Below, in pieces: positions 1 through 7,139 of a stretch of DNA of 64,000 nt; positions within the stretch are counted from its first letter, which is position 1, and the number at the start of each line of letters is the position of its first letter. The stretch is from Pyramidobacter piscolens (GTDB lineage Bacteria > Synergistota > Synergistia > Synergistales > Dethiosulfovibrionaceae), in contig SFDM01000004.1 in NCBI GenBank assembly GCA_004558205.1, forward strand, positions 68,088 to 132,087, read 5' to 3'. The notes below the pieces were generated by a model. The model worked only from the letters and a program-made list of their open reading frames with translations, was not told the DNA's origin and made no database searches. A program made the translations under genes and the position numbers.

Positions 1-122
1 CGCTCGGCGGCCTGGCCGGCCTGGGCCAGCCCCGTCTCGTTCAGCTCGATGTCCCGCTGTCCCTGAAAACGGCTCTCGCGGTTCCAGGCCGTCTCGCCGT
101 GACGAACGATAAACAATCTCAT
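1..122 (-). CDS. Histidine phosphatase family protein (5' part only)
   Basis: The first 40 codons of a minus-strand gene run off the left edge of the window. The start codon at 122 is preceded by a GGGGGAG ribosome site, and the protein opens with MRLFIVRHGETAWN. The RHGE tetrad holds the phosphorylated histidine of the histidine phosphatase (phosphoglycerate mutase/CobC/PspA) family. It starts 17 bases after the serA stop and follows an aminotransferase and SerA in one unit. Metal-independent phosphoserine phosphatases of this family are known, for example in Hydrogenobacter. A role as the last enzyme of serine synthesis is therefore attractive but is inference from context; the family also contains mutases and cobalamin-pathway phosphatases. 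Confidence 0.8.
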   Translation of the reverse strand, partial: MRLFIVRHGETAWNRESRFQGQRDIELNETGLAQAGQAAE

Positions 123-139
123 ATCAGTCCACGCTCCCC

Positions 140-1777
140 CTATAAGTCGACCTGAACGGACCAGACCATGTCGTTGTGCTGGCTCAGTTCGCGCTCGGCC
201 TCTGCGGGTATTTTATCATCTATTTCGAGAATCCCCAAGGCCAGGCCGCTGCCGTCCTTGCGGCCGAGGCTGAAGTTGGCGATGTTGACCTGCCGCTCGC
301 CCAGAATGCGGCCGATGGAGCCGATCACGCCGGGACGGTCGTGATTCTGGAACACGAAGAGCCGGCCGCGGGGCACAAAGTCCACCCAGTAATCGGACAC
401 CTTGACCAGGCGCTGGCGGCCTTCTTCGGTGATGGTCCCGAACAGGTCCAGAGGCCCCTTGTCGGTTTCCAGGGTGATTTCCAGAAGGTTTTTATAGGTG
501 CGGGACTCGCTCACGCCTTCGTCCACGTCGAGATGGCGGTCGCGGGCCAGGATGGGCGCGAGCATATAGTTCACCTCGGGGCCGTGGCTCACTTCCAGCA
601 GGCCCTTTAAAAAGGCGATGCTGTAGGGACGTAGGCTGCCGGCCGCCGCGGGCTCCTCGTCGAGGAACTGGCTGCCGCGCATCATCACGTGGCAGCGGTG
701 GACGCTGGCGCCTTTCGCCTCGGCGATCTTGGCGCCCAGGACGCCCATCTTGCGGGCCAGGTTCACGAAGGCGCGCTGGGTGGCGTTGAGGGTCTGTTCC
801 ATGAAAGGCAGGTTCACGGCGTGCTCGTAGGCCTGGCCGCGCAGCGCCGCCAGCATGTTGGAGGCGGCGATGCGCGACACCTCCGACTGGGCTTCTACCG
901 TGTTGGCACCGATGTGGGGCGTCAGGATCACCCGGTCCTGCAGGTCTCCGGCGTGGAAGGGGTGATCCGCCGCCATGGGCTCCTCGGGATAGACGTCGGT
1001 GGCGAACCCCGCCAGACGCCCGTCGCGCAGCGCTTCCACCACGGCTTCTTCTTCGACGAGGCCGCCGCGCGCGCAGTTGATCAGATAGGCCCCCGGCTTG
1101 AAAGCCTTCAGCAGGTCGCGGTCGATCATGTTGGTGGTTTCTTCGGTCAGAGGTGTGTGGATCGTCACCACGTCGGCCAGAGACACGGCGTCGGCCAGGT
1201 TCTCGGCCAGAGGCACGTTCAGCGACTCGGCGCGGCGCTTTGAGATGTAGGGATCATAGGCCATGACCGACATACCGAAAGCCCGGGCGCGCACGGCGAT
1301 GTTGCTGCCGATACGTCCGAGCCCGATGATCAGCAGCTTCCGGCCGCTGAGCTGGCGTCCCATAAATTTGCTGCGCTCCCAGCACCCCGCCTGGACGGAG
1401 GCGAAGGCCTGGGGCACTTTGCGCATGACGCCCAGCATGACCGACATGGTCAGCTCCGTCGCGGCCAGAGTGTTGCCCGTGGGGGCGTTGATCACGATGA
1501 TGCCGCGGCGGCTCGCCTCGGGCAGGTCGATGTTGTCCACGCCGACGCCGGCGCGCCCCACCACTTTCAGCGAAACGCCGGCGTCGAGCATTTCCTTGTC
1601 CATCCGGGTTCCGCTGCGCGTCAGGATTCCGTCCATCTCTGCGACGCGCTTCAAGATCTCGTCGCGCTTGATGCCCGGTTCTTCAAAAAGTTCCACGTCG
1701 GGGGCCTCGCGCAAAAGCTTCAGCCCCGCCTCGCCCACCTTTTCGGTCACGAGTATTTTCCATTTTTTGTCAGTCAT
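140..1777 (-). CDS. serA: D-3-phosphoglycerate dehydrogenase SerA
   Basis: Oxidises 3-phosphoglycerate to 3-phosphohydroxypyruvate with NAD, the entry step of serine synthesis in the cytoplasm. The 545-residue length matches the long bacterial type: catalytic and NAD domains, an intervening domain and a C-terminal ACT domain. The Rossmann motif IGLGRIGSNIA lies at about 151-161. The catalytic Arg is R237 in NCARGG, an acidic residue sits in TDVYPEEP near 265, and the catalytic His is H288 in TPHIGAN. The ACT domain begins at about 470 (RLFVFQNHDRPGVIGSIG), suggesting serine feedback. The start lies 2 bases after the upstream aminotransferase stop, and its AAAGGGGAA ribosome site is inside that gene's last codons, so the two are probably translationally coupled. 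Confidence 0.95.
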   Translation of the reverse strand: MTDKKWKILVTEKVGEAGLKLLREAPDVELFEEPGIKRDEILKRVAEMDGILTRSGTRMDKEMLDAGVSLKVVGRAGVGVDNIDLPEASRRGIIVINAPTGNTLAATELTMSVMLGVMRKVPQAFASVQAGCWERSKFMGRQLSGRKLLIIGLGRIGSNIAVRARAFGMSVMAYDPYISKRRAESLNVPLAENLADAVSLADVVTIHTPLTEETTNMIDRDLLKAFKPGAYLINCARGGLVEEEAVVEALRDGRLAGFATDVYPEEPMAADHPFHAGDLQDRVILTPHIGANTVEAQSEVSRIAASNMLAALRGQAYEHAVNLPFMEQTLNATQRAFVNLARKMGVLGAKIAEAKGASVHRCHVMMRGSQFLDEEPAAAGSLRPYSIAFLKGLLEVSHGPEVNYMLAPILARDRHLDVDEGVSESRTYKNLLEITLETDKGPLDLFGTITEEGRQRLVKVSDYWVDFVPRGRLFVFQNHDRPGVIGSIGRILGERQVNIANFSLGRKDGSGLALGILEIDDKIPAEAERELSQHNDMVWSVQVDL

Positions 1778-1779
1778 GG

Positions 1780-2922
1780 TTATTCCCCTTTATTCCATTC
1801 ATGCCAGGCCGCGGCCAGGCAATCGCCGCCGCCCGCCCCGCCGCCGAGAGCGCCGTAAAGCGCCCCCAGGACCAGGCAAAGCTCCGGCCAGCTCCATTCC
1901 ACGTAGTGCGCCGCGCGAAGCACCTTGCCTTTCAGCCCGTCCTGCCCGCCGGCGATTTCCACGTCCATGGAGCGCAGGCAGCGGCGCAGCTCTTCAATCG
2001 ACGCGCCATCGGGCAGGCCGAAGGCCGTCACGCCCGCCGAACGGCGGCTGCGGTCTTTCACCAGAAGCTCAAATCCCAGAGCCTCGAGCCCCGCCGCAAA
2101 GGCGCGGGCCACGCGGCGGCGGTCGGCGAACCAGCGGTCGGCGCCGCGGGCGAGGATCTTCCCTAACGCCGCGTCAAGCTCATAGTACAGCGACACGGGC
2201 GGCGTGAAGGGGTTGGCGAACTGCGGCCCCGCCAGCTGGGCCAGATGAAGTTTTAGGTCAAAGAAATAGCTCGGGCATTTGAAGGACGCCAGCCTTTCGG
2301 CCGCGCGTCGGGATATCCAGACAAGCCCCAGGCCTGGGGCAGTCATCAGCCCCTTCTGCGACGCCGTGGCCACGGCGTCCAGGTTCCACTCCTCGGGGAA
2401 GCAGGGCATGGCGCCGACGGCGCTGACGCCGTCCACAAAGATCAGGGGGCGGTTCTCCATGGGGATAGCCGCCGCAATTTCAGCGATAGGGTTGGTGACA
2501 CCGGTGGACGTCTCGTTCTGCGTCAGAAGCACCACCGAGCACTCGGGATGCTCCGTCAGCGTCCTCACGGCCGTTTCGGGCGAAAGGGCCTCGCCAGGCG
2601 TCACGTCGACGTTGATGGTTTTCGCCCCATAGCGCTGGACGATCTCCCGAAAGCGTTTCCCGAAGGAGCCGCAGGAAAGGGAAAGGCAGGTGGTCTCCGG
2701 CGTGCAGAAATTTGCCGCCAGGCACTCGAGCGCGCCGGTTCCCGAGGAAGGCAGAATCACCACGGGTTCGCCGGTACGAAGCAGACTCTTCAGCCGTGAC
2801 TCGATAGACCCGAAGAGAGATGAAAATTCGGGACAACGGTGGCTGATAAGAGACCGCGCCCCGGCATTGAGAACGTCCTGCGGAAGTTCCACGGGACCAG
2901 GCGTGAGAAGATGATGGGACAT
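1780..2922 (-). CDS. Class V PLP aminotransferase, probable phosphoserine aminotransferase substitute
   Basis: A fold-type I, class V aminotransferase of the alanine-glyoxylate/serine-pyruvate group, 380 residues. The N-terminal LLTPGPVELP is typical of that group. D164 in VDGVSAVG should contact the pyridine nitrogen of PLP, and K190 in TASQKGLM is the Schiff-base lysine. The start at 2922 has a strong GAGGAGGC ribosome site. It is the first gene of a minus-strand unit with serA 2 bases downstream. That context suggests it makes phosphoserine from phosphohydroxypyruvate in place of classical SerC; class V enzymes do this in some archaea and thermophiles. The substrate is inferred; serine-glyoxylate or alanine-glyoxylate transamination is the main alternative. 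Confidence 0.85.
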   Translation of the reverse strand: MSHHLLTPGPVELPQDVLNAGARSLISHRCPEFSSLFGSIESRLKSLLRTGEPVVILPSSGTGALECLAANFCTPETTCLSLSCGSFGKRFREIVQRYGAKTINVDVTPGEALSPETAVRTLTEHPECSVVLLTQNETSTGVTNPIAEIAAAIPMENRPLIFVDGVSAVGAMPCFPEEWNLDAVATASQKGLMTAPGLGLVWISRRAAERLASFKCPSYFFDLKLHLAQLAGPQFANPFTPPVSLYYELDAALGKILARGADRWFADRRRVARAFAAGLEALGFELLVKDRSRRSAGVTAFGLPDGASIEELRRCLRSMDVEIAGGQDGLKGKVLRAAHYVEWSWPELCLVLGALYGALGGGAGGGDCLAAAWHEWNKGE

Positions 2923-3295
2923 GGCGAATTGCCTCCTCTATGATAATGTTGTTCTGTATCGGTGCTTTACCTCAGCAAATGCATGCTGAAATATCGGGTG
3001 ATATTACCAAAAATGTCATCTTTTTGGAAGAAGGAATCGAGAAATATATCGGAGAAATACAACAAAAAAACAAAATCGGACCCATAACCGCTTTAAATTT
3101 CTCTTCAGCGCCGGGCATAGGGCGGATTCACTCTTCGTGAAGCGCGTCCTTTCCATTTTCAGGTTGTGGAAAAACGCTCTTTTTACGCCGCAAATCCACC
3201 GGCTTAGTGTAAAATAAGGAGCCAGAGATCCCATTGTCTTCCGGTGGCTCAGGAGCTCCCAAGCGCCTGAGCCACCGCAAAAAGGAGAAAACTCA
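2923..3295. other. AT-rich divergent intergenic region
   Basis: 373 bases between the divergent serine unit and the permease gene. On the serine side are two small inverted repeats: AATATC/GATATT at 2990-3005 and CCAAAAA/TTTTTGG at 3007-3027. Either could be an operator, but I could not place a convincing promoter next to them. The open frame at 2940-3140 has no ribosome site and no recognisable product, and I do not believe it. A 12-bp hairpin lies just before the permease gene. Confidence 0.5.
3242..3277 (+). promoter_or_regulatory. Hairpin in leader of the CytX-type permease gene
   Basis: CGGTGGCTCAGG (3242-3253) and its exact complement (3266-3277) form a perfect 12-bp stem with a 12-base loop. 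It ends about ten bases before the AAAGGAG ribosome site of the permease gene. There is no T-run after it, so it is not a standard terminator. Leader regulation is an inference. Confidence 0.5.
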
Positions 3296-4567
3296 ATGAA
3301 TCATCCTCATACAACGTCGCTCTTCGCAAACGGGCTGATCTGGTTCGGCGCCGCCCTGTCCCTCATGGAAATCCTGTTGGGAACGCTGCTGGCGCCTCTG
3401 GGGTTCACTTTGGGCATGACGGCTATCCTGCTGGGGCATCTGATCGGCTGCACGCTGCTCTGCCTGGCGGGACTCGCGGGCGCGCGGCAAAGGCTGACTT
3501 CCATGGAAACGGTCATGCTGTCCTTCGGCGCCCAGGGTTCGCTGTTCTTCTCACTGCTTCACGTCCTCAGACTTGTTGGCTGGACGGCCCTGGGAATCCT
3601 CAGCGCCGCCTCGGCCGCCCAAGCCGTGATGGACCTCGGCGGAATCCGGGTCTGGTGCCTGGTCATCGGCGGCCTTCTGGCCCTGTGGACCGTCATGGGC
3701 CTTCACAACTGGATTCGCCTGAACTGGTTCGTCATGACGGGGCTTTTCCTGCTGACGTTGGTTCTGAGCGCCGAAGTTTTCAGCGGGCTTCCCAAAATCC
3801 TCGCCAACGACAGTATCTCTTTCAGCATGGGCGTTGAAATCTCGGCGGCCACGCCGCTCTTCTGGATTCCCATGATCTCGGACTACACCAGCCGCGCCCG
3901 GAAGCCTTTCGAAGCCGCCTGCGTGAGTTCCGCCGCCTATTTTCTGACAAGCTGCTGGATGTATGCCATCGGGCTGGGAGCTTCGCTCTATACGGGCGCC
4001 TCCGAAGTGTTCCAGATCATGCTGAACAGCTACTGGCTGCGCACCATCGGCCTGACGCCGGGCATCTACATGCAGGCGGCAGATATCGCCGAGATCATGG
4101 CCAGTTCAGATACGCTGGCCGTCGTCACCGCGGTGATGGTCGTGTTTTCCGCGGCGACCACACTCTGCCTCTGCGTGCATTCTGCCGGCGTCAGCTCCCA
4201 CAGCGTATCGGAGCGCCTGCGCGAGAAACCGGCGAGCCTGGCGGTCTGCGCGGCCGGAACGGCGCTGGCGTTCTTCACGCCCGTCGCGCTGGACCAGTAT
4301 GAGGACCTTCTGTACCTGATCAACTCCATGTCGGTTCCAATGATAGCCGTCGTGCTGACCGACGTGTTTATCCTGAAGGCGGATCACTCTTGGGAGCGCG
4401 CCAACCTGAAAAATTTCCTGATCTGGCTCGCGGGTTTTGGACTGTATCACTGCCTTCTCGCTCTGGCCGACGATCCTCCTTTTGGGAAGGCTCTGCCCGT
4501 CCTGCTCGCCACGTCGGCGCTCTGCGTAGCAGCGGGGAAGCTGCAGCGCCGCTTCAGCGTCCAATGA
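3296..4567 (+). CDS. NCS1-family permease, CytX-like
   Basis: A polytopic inner-membrane protein of 423 residues with about 12 hydrophobic segments. The opening LIWFGAALSLMEILLGTLL resembles the first helix of CytX/CodB cytosine and hydroxymethylpyrimidine permeases, and the FWIPMISDYT stretch near 190 also suits NCS1 transporters. CytX proteins are usually assigned to uptake of the thiamine precursor HMP, often under a TPP riboswitch. I see no TPP motif upstream, so the substrate is uncertain and could be cytosine or another nucleobase. The start has a good AAAGGAG site. The membrane-protein gene at 4667 follows after about 100 bases. Confidence 0.72.
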   Translation: MNHPHTTSLFANGLIWFGAALSLMEILLGTLLAPLGFTLGMTAILLGHLIGCTLLCLAGLAGARQRLTSMETVMLSFGAQGSLFFSLLHVLRLVGWTALGILSAASAAQAVMDLGGIRVWCLVIGGLLALWTVMGLHNWIRLNWFVMTGLFLLTLVLSAEVFSGLPKILANDSISFSMGVEISAATPLFWIPMISDYTSRARKPFEAACVSSAAYFLTSCWMYAIGLGASLYTGASEVFQIMLNSYWLRTIGLTPGIYMQAADIAEIMASSDTLAVVTAVMVVFSAATTLCLCVHSAGVSSHSVSERLREKPASLAVCAAGTALAFFTPVALDQYEDLLYLINSMSVPMIAVVLTDVFILKADHSWERANLKNFLIWLAGFGLYHCLLALADDPPFGKALPVLLATSALCVAAGKLQRRFSVQ

Positions 4568-4666
4568 AGCGGTGCGCGGCAGCGGAACCGGGGCGTTTTC
4601 CGCCCTCCGCCCTCGCCTTCGGCACAGCCCGCGACAGTTCATCATTTTCATGAGGAGGCTTTTTTC

Positions 4667-5632
4667 GTGATCGCCTTTCTTGAGTCGCTGAGTTCCTTTA
4701 TCGTCACCCATTCGCTGATCATCGGAGCTGCCGTCTTTATCGCCCTGAGGCAGAAACTCTCCCGGCAGCTCAGCCAATGGATCGTCAGAAAATATTTTGC
4801 GGAACCCACCGCCGAACGCGCCTCCGCTCGCCGGTACGCCGGCTGGTACGACCAGCTGACCCATTACATTCCCGATGTCATCGAGGATAAGGTAATGCAG
4901 CGCGCCCGTGAGGCCAACGTGTCGAGGCAGGTGCGCCTGCAGTTTCTTGAGCTGGTCATCGGCAACGCCTTCCTGTTGGTCATCGCCATCGGCTTATTCC
5001 TGTCGGGCCTGATCCTCACAGCGCTGCGCCTGATGAGCCTTTCGGCCTTCACGTTCCTGATACGCCTTATAATCTACGGCATCCTAATCCAGAATGCCTA
5101 TAAAGCCTATCGGTTCCGGAATCTATTGAGCCTCGCCAAACTCAAAGAGCTCTACGGCGAGTACAGGCTCAACCTGATCCGCTTCACGGAATGCCAGATC
5201 GCAGCCGTGGTCTACAGGCAGGCCTGCCGGCAGATCGACGAAAGCGTCCGGAAGATGGGCGCTCTGGAACGCTTTGTGTACCGGAATTTCAGCGACGGAA
5301 CGCACCACTACGCCCACAGCATCTCGCGCCGCGTCCTTGACGAGAACCGCCGCTTCATCAGGCTGATCTTGGGGCTCGCCGCCCTGTCGGCCGGGGTCTA
5401 CTACATCATCCTCTGTTTTATCGTCGCGCCCGCGGTCTGGACGGAAACCCACAGAGGGCTGTTCTCCTTTCTGTTCGCCGTACCCTTCGAAAAAACGGGA
5501 CTTTTCGTCGCCGCGCACCCGTGGTGGCTGCTGATCTTAGCCGTCGGCGCCCTGGCCGCCTATCATTACCGGTGGAAAATATTTCTATGGATTGCACCCG
5601 TGCTGGAACGGATTCTGAAAGCTGTCGCGTGA
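4667..5632 (+). CDS. Membrane protein of unknown function
   Basis: 321 residues, GTG start chosen because GAGGAGG lies just upstream. Hydrophobic segments fall at about 11-28, 100-122, 125-145, 240-262 and 280-305. A basic, amphipathic region between about 145 and 235 is probably cytoplasmic. I recognise no family and see no catalytic motif. It lies 99 bases after the permease gene on the same strand and is followed by a strong terminator, so the two may be co-transcribed. Confidence 0.7.
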   Translation: MIAFLESLSSFIVTHSLIIGAAVFIALRQKLSRQLSQWIVRKYFAEPTAERASARRYAGWYDQLTHYIPDVIEDKVMQRAREANVSRQVRLQFLELVIGNAFLLVIAIGLFLSGLILTALRLMSLSAFTFLIRLIIYGILIQNAYKAYRFRNLLSLAKLKELYGEYRLNLIRFTECQIAAVVYRQACRQIDESVRKMGALERFVYRNFSDGTHHYAHSISRRVLDENRRFIRLILGLAALSAGVYYIILCFIVAPAVWTETHRGLFSFLFAVPFEKTGLFVAAHPWWLLILAVGALAAYHYRWKIFLWIAPVLERILKAVA

Positions 5633-5665
5633 CAAAAAATCCGACGTCACGTCATTTATTGAACC

Positions 5666-5726
5666 AGAGGCCAAGCGGTCTATTAAGCTGAGTCATTTCA
5701 GCCTGATAGACCGCTTGGCCTCTTTT
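5666..5726 (+). terminator. Intrinsic terminator after the permease/membrane-protein unit
   Basis: An 18-bp perfect stem (5666-5683 with 5706-5723) closes a loop that itself contains GCTGA/TCAGC, and the stem runs straight into TCTTTTCC. It lies 33 bases after the membrane-protein stop. Confidence 0.85.
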
Positions 5727-5830
5727 CCGTCCCCCCGAGCTGCCTGCGTAAAAAACGCTTGAAAACGCCCGTCTTTCAGAAATTTTTTTTAAAACTTTCA
5801 TTTGCCGATTAAAATTTTTATAACACCCTC

Positions 5831-5859
5831 TTGACAGAAAATTTGGGAGGCTTTATGAT
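5831..5859 (+). promoter_or_regulatory. Consensus sigma-70 promoter upstream of the IclR gene
   Basis: TTGACA (5831-5836), 17 bases, TATGAT (5854-5859): six of six and five of six consensus positions at ideal spacing. Transcription would start near 5866, reading toward the IclR gene at 5998. A second -10-like TATAAT at 5950-5955 lies closer to the gene but has no good -35. Confidence 0.75.
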
Positions 5860-5924
5860 GTGGTTGCTTAGTGGAAATTACGGTTGCTATATACAGCCTA
5901 TATAGCACAGACCTCCCAAATTTT
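5838..5924. promoter_or_regulatory. Operator-like inverted repeats in the IclR promoter
   Basis: A perfect 13-bp inverted repeat has arms AAAATTTGGGAGG at 5838-5850 and its complement at 5912-5924. The left arm fills the promoter spacer. Between the arms is a second perfect dyad, TGCTATATA (5885-5893) and TATATAGCA (5899-5907), with a 5-base gap. The left outer arm precedes the predicted transcription start, so the outer pair acts as DNA rather than an RNA hairpin. Binding by the adjacent IclR protein is inference. Confidence 0.55.
5865..5876 (+). promoter_or_regulatory. Candidate IclR site, copy 1
   Basis: TGCTTAGTGGAA overlaps the predicted transcription start of the IclR promoter. The same 12-mer occurs in reverse orientation at 6831-6842 ahead of the symporter genes. 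Confidence 0.45.
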
Positions 5925-5997
5925 AGACAGGGTTATTCACAAGGTACGGTATAATGTCTTATCAATCGTGTCATTAATTTTGTGGAGGGTGATTGTG

Positions 5998-6756
5998 GTG
6001 GAACCTTTAAACTCAGCTGAGAATGTTATGCGCATCTTGTTTGTATGGAGCGAACATAAGCTTCCCGAATTGGGATTGACCGAAATAAGCCGGCTTACGG
6101 GAATCAATAAGAGCACGGTCTACAAGATCCTTCTGACTCTCCGAGACAGAAACCTTGTTTCGGTCAATCAGGAGAACAAAAAGTACAGCCTTGACGCGGG
6201 AGTATTGGAGTTGAGCAATTTTTTTCTGAAGAACCTGAATTTAAGGGACATCGCCCATCCATTCCTGGAGAAACTGGCTTCTGACTCGGGTAAAACGGTC
6301 ACGCTGGCGCTTGGAATGGAAAAACATCTTGTTTTTATCGACCGCGTCGACGGCGCGGGCAGCGTCCGCTTTTTCTGCGATATCGGCAAAAACACCTATT
6401 ACAACGGCGGCGCCGCGGCAAAAGCCGTTTTTGCCTATCTTCCGGAAAATCAGGTCAATGAAATCATGAAGGCAAAGGAACATTTTTTCACCGAAAAAAC
6501 AAAAACATGGGCTGATTTGCTTCAAGAAATTCCCGAAATCAGAAAGAAAGGCTATTCGATCAGCGATGAAGAGGTGGACCGCGGAGTGATCGCCGTGGGA
6601 GCGCCTATATTCAATCAACAGGGAGCGGTTGTAGCCGGCGTCGCCTTGGCTACTTTAAAATTTAATTTGCCCGAGGCGGAGTTCTTGCAAATGCAGGACC
6701 TTGTCACAAACTGCGCCCGCAGTATATCTGAAAGATTGGGATACGCCCCTGCATAA
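5998..6756 (+). CDS. IclR-family transcriptional regulator
   Basis: A DNA-binding repressor/activator with an N-terminal winged helix-turn-helix (LGLTEISRLTGINKSTVYKI) and a C-terminal ligand-binding IclR effector domain (about 75-250). VDRGVIAVGAPIFNQQGAV is typical of the latter. The GTG at 5998 is preferred because GGAGGG at 5984-5989 is 8 bases upstream; GTG 5995 is possible. The reading frame is open further upstream, but that extension lacks a ribosome site and overlaps the promoter. It precedes a symporter pair and a formamidase-like gene, so it probably controls uptake and hydrolysis of an amide or amino-acid derivative. The effector is unknown. Confidence 0.9.
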   Translation: MEPLNSAENVMRILFVWSEHKLPELGLTEISRLTGINKSTVYKILLTLRDRNLVSVNQENKKYSLDAGVLELSNFFLKNLNLRDIAHPFLEKLASDSGKTVTLALGMEKHLVFIDRVDGAGSVRFFCDIGKNTYYNGGAAAKAVFAYLPENQVNEIMKAKEHFFTEKTKTWADLLQEIPEIRKKGYSISDEEVDRGVIAVGAPIFNQQGAVVAGVALATLKFNLPEAEFLQMQDLVTNCARSISERLGYAPA

Positions 6757-6828
6757 CGCCCCAAAGGGGCGCCATCTTCGCCAACTCCTATCCGCAGTTG
6801 CTTCAAAACACAGAAGTCAGCGTTAAGC

Positions 6829-6847
6829 GATTCCACTAAGCAGAATC
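6829..6847 (-). promoter_or_regulatory. Candidate IclR site, copy 2, ahead of the symporter genes
   Basis: The minus strand carries TGCTTAGTGGAA (6831-6842), identical to 5865-5876. Here it sits inside a GATTC/GAATC dyad, 35 bases before the symporter subunit gene. A shared exact 12-mer at both control regions fits a common regulator. Confidence 0.45.
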
Positions 6848-6881
6848 ACTATAACAAGCGGTATGAAAGGATGACCGGAGA

Positions 6882-7139
6882 ATGAAAAACACAGATGTAA
6901 AGGGCAACTATTCACTGTGTCTGAAAGAGTTCAAAATCGCGGCCGCCAGCACCATGGCCTACATTCTCGTATGCTGCGGCCTTTGCTGGCTCTTAGGCTA
7001 CAACAAAGAGCCGAGCCAAATCGCGCTGATCGGCGGAATTCCCTCATGGGTTGTCTGGGGCGTCATTGTCCCGTGGGTTGTCATGGTGTTTTTTACCATC
7101 GTCTACGGCTTTTTTATCATGGAAGGAGATGACCGCTGA
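6882..7139 (+). CDS. Small membrane subunit of a sodium:solute symporter (DUF997/YhdT-like)
   Basis: 85 residues with two hydrophobic helices (about 19-38 and 52-78). Size, topology and position directly before an SSS symporter match YhdT, which precedes PanF in E. coli (DUF997). The TGA stop overlaps the next gene's ATG by one base (TGATG), so translation is probably coupled. Its function in this family is not known; a role in assembly or stability of the symporter is a guess. A similar pair occurs at 34258-36106. Confidence 0.8.
   Translation: MKNTDVKGNYSLCLKEFKIAAASTMAYILVCCGLCWLLGYNKEPSQIALIGGIPSWVVWGVIVPWVVMVFFTIVYGFFIMEGDDR

Noticed and set aside
2940..3140. Small open frame of 66 codons in the divergent gap before the permease gene
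   Set aside because: No ribosome site, low-complexity AT-rich composition and overlap with candidate operators.
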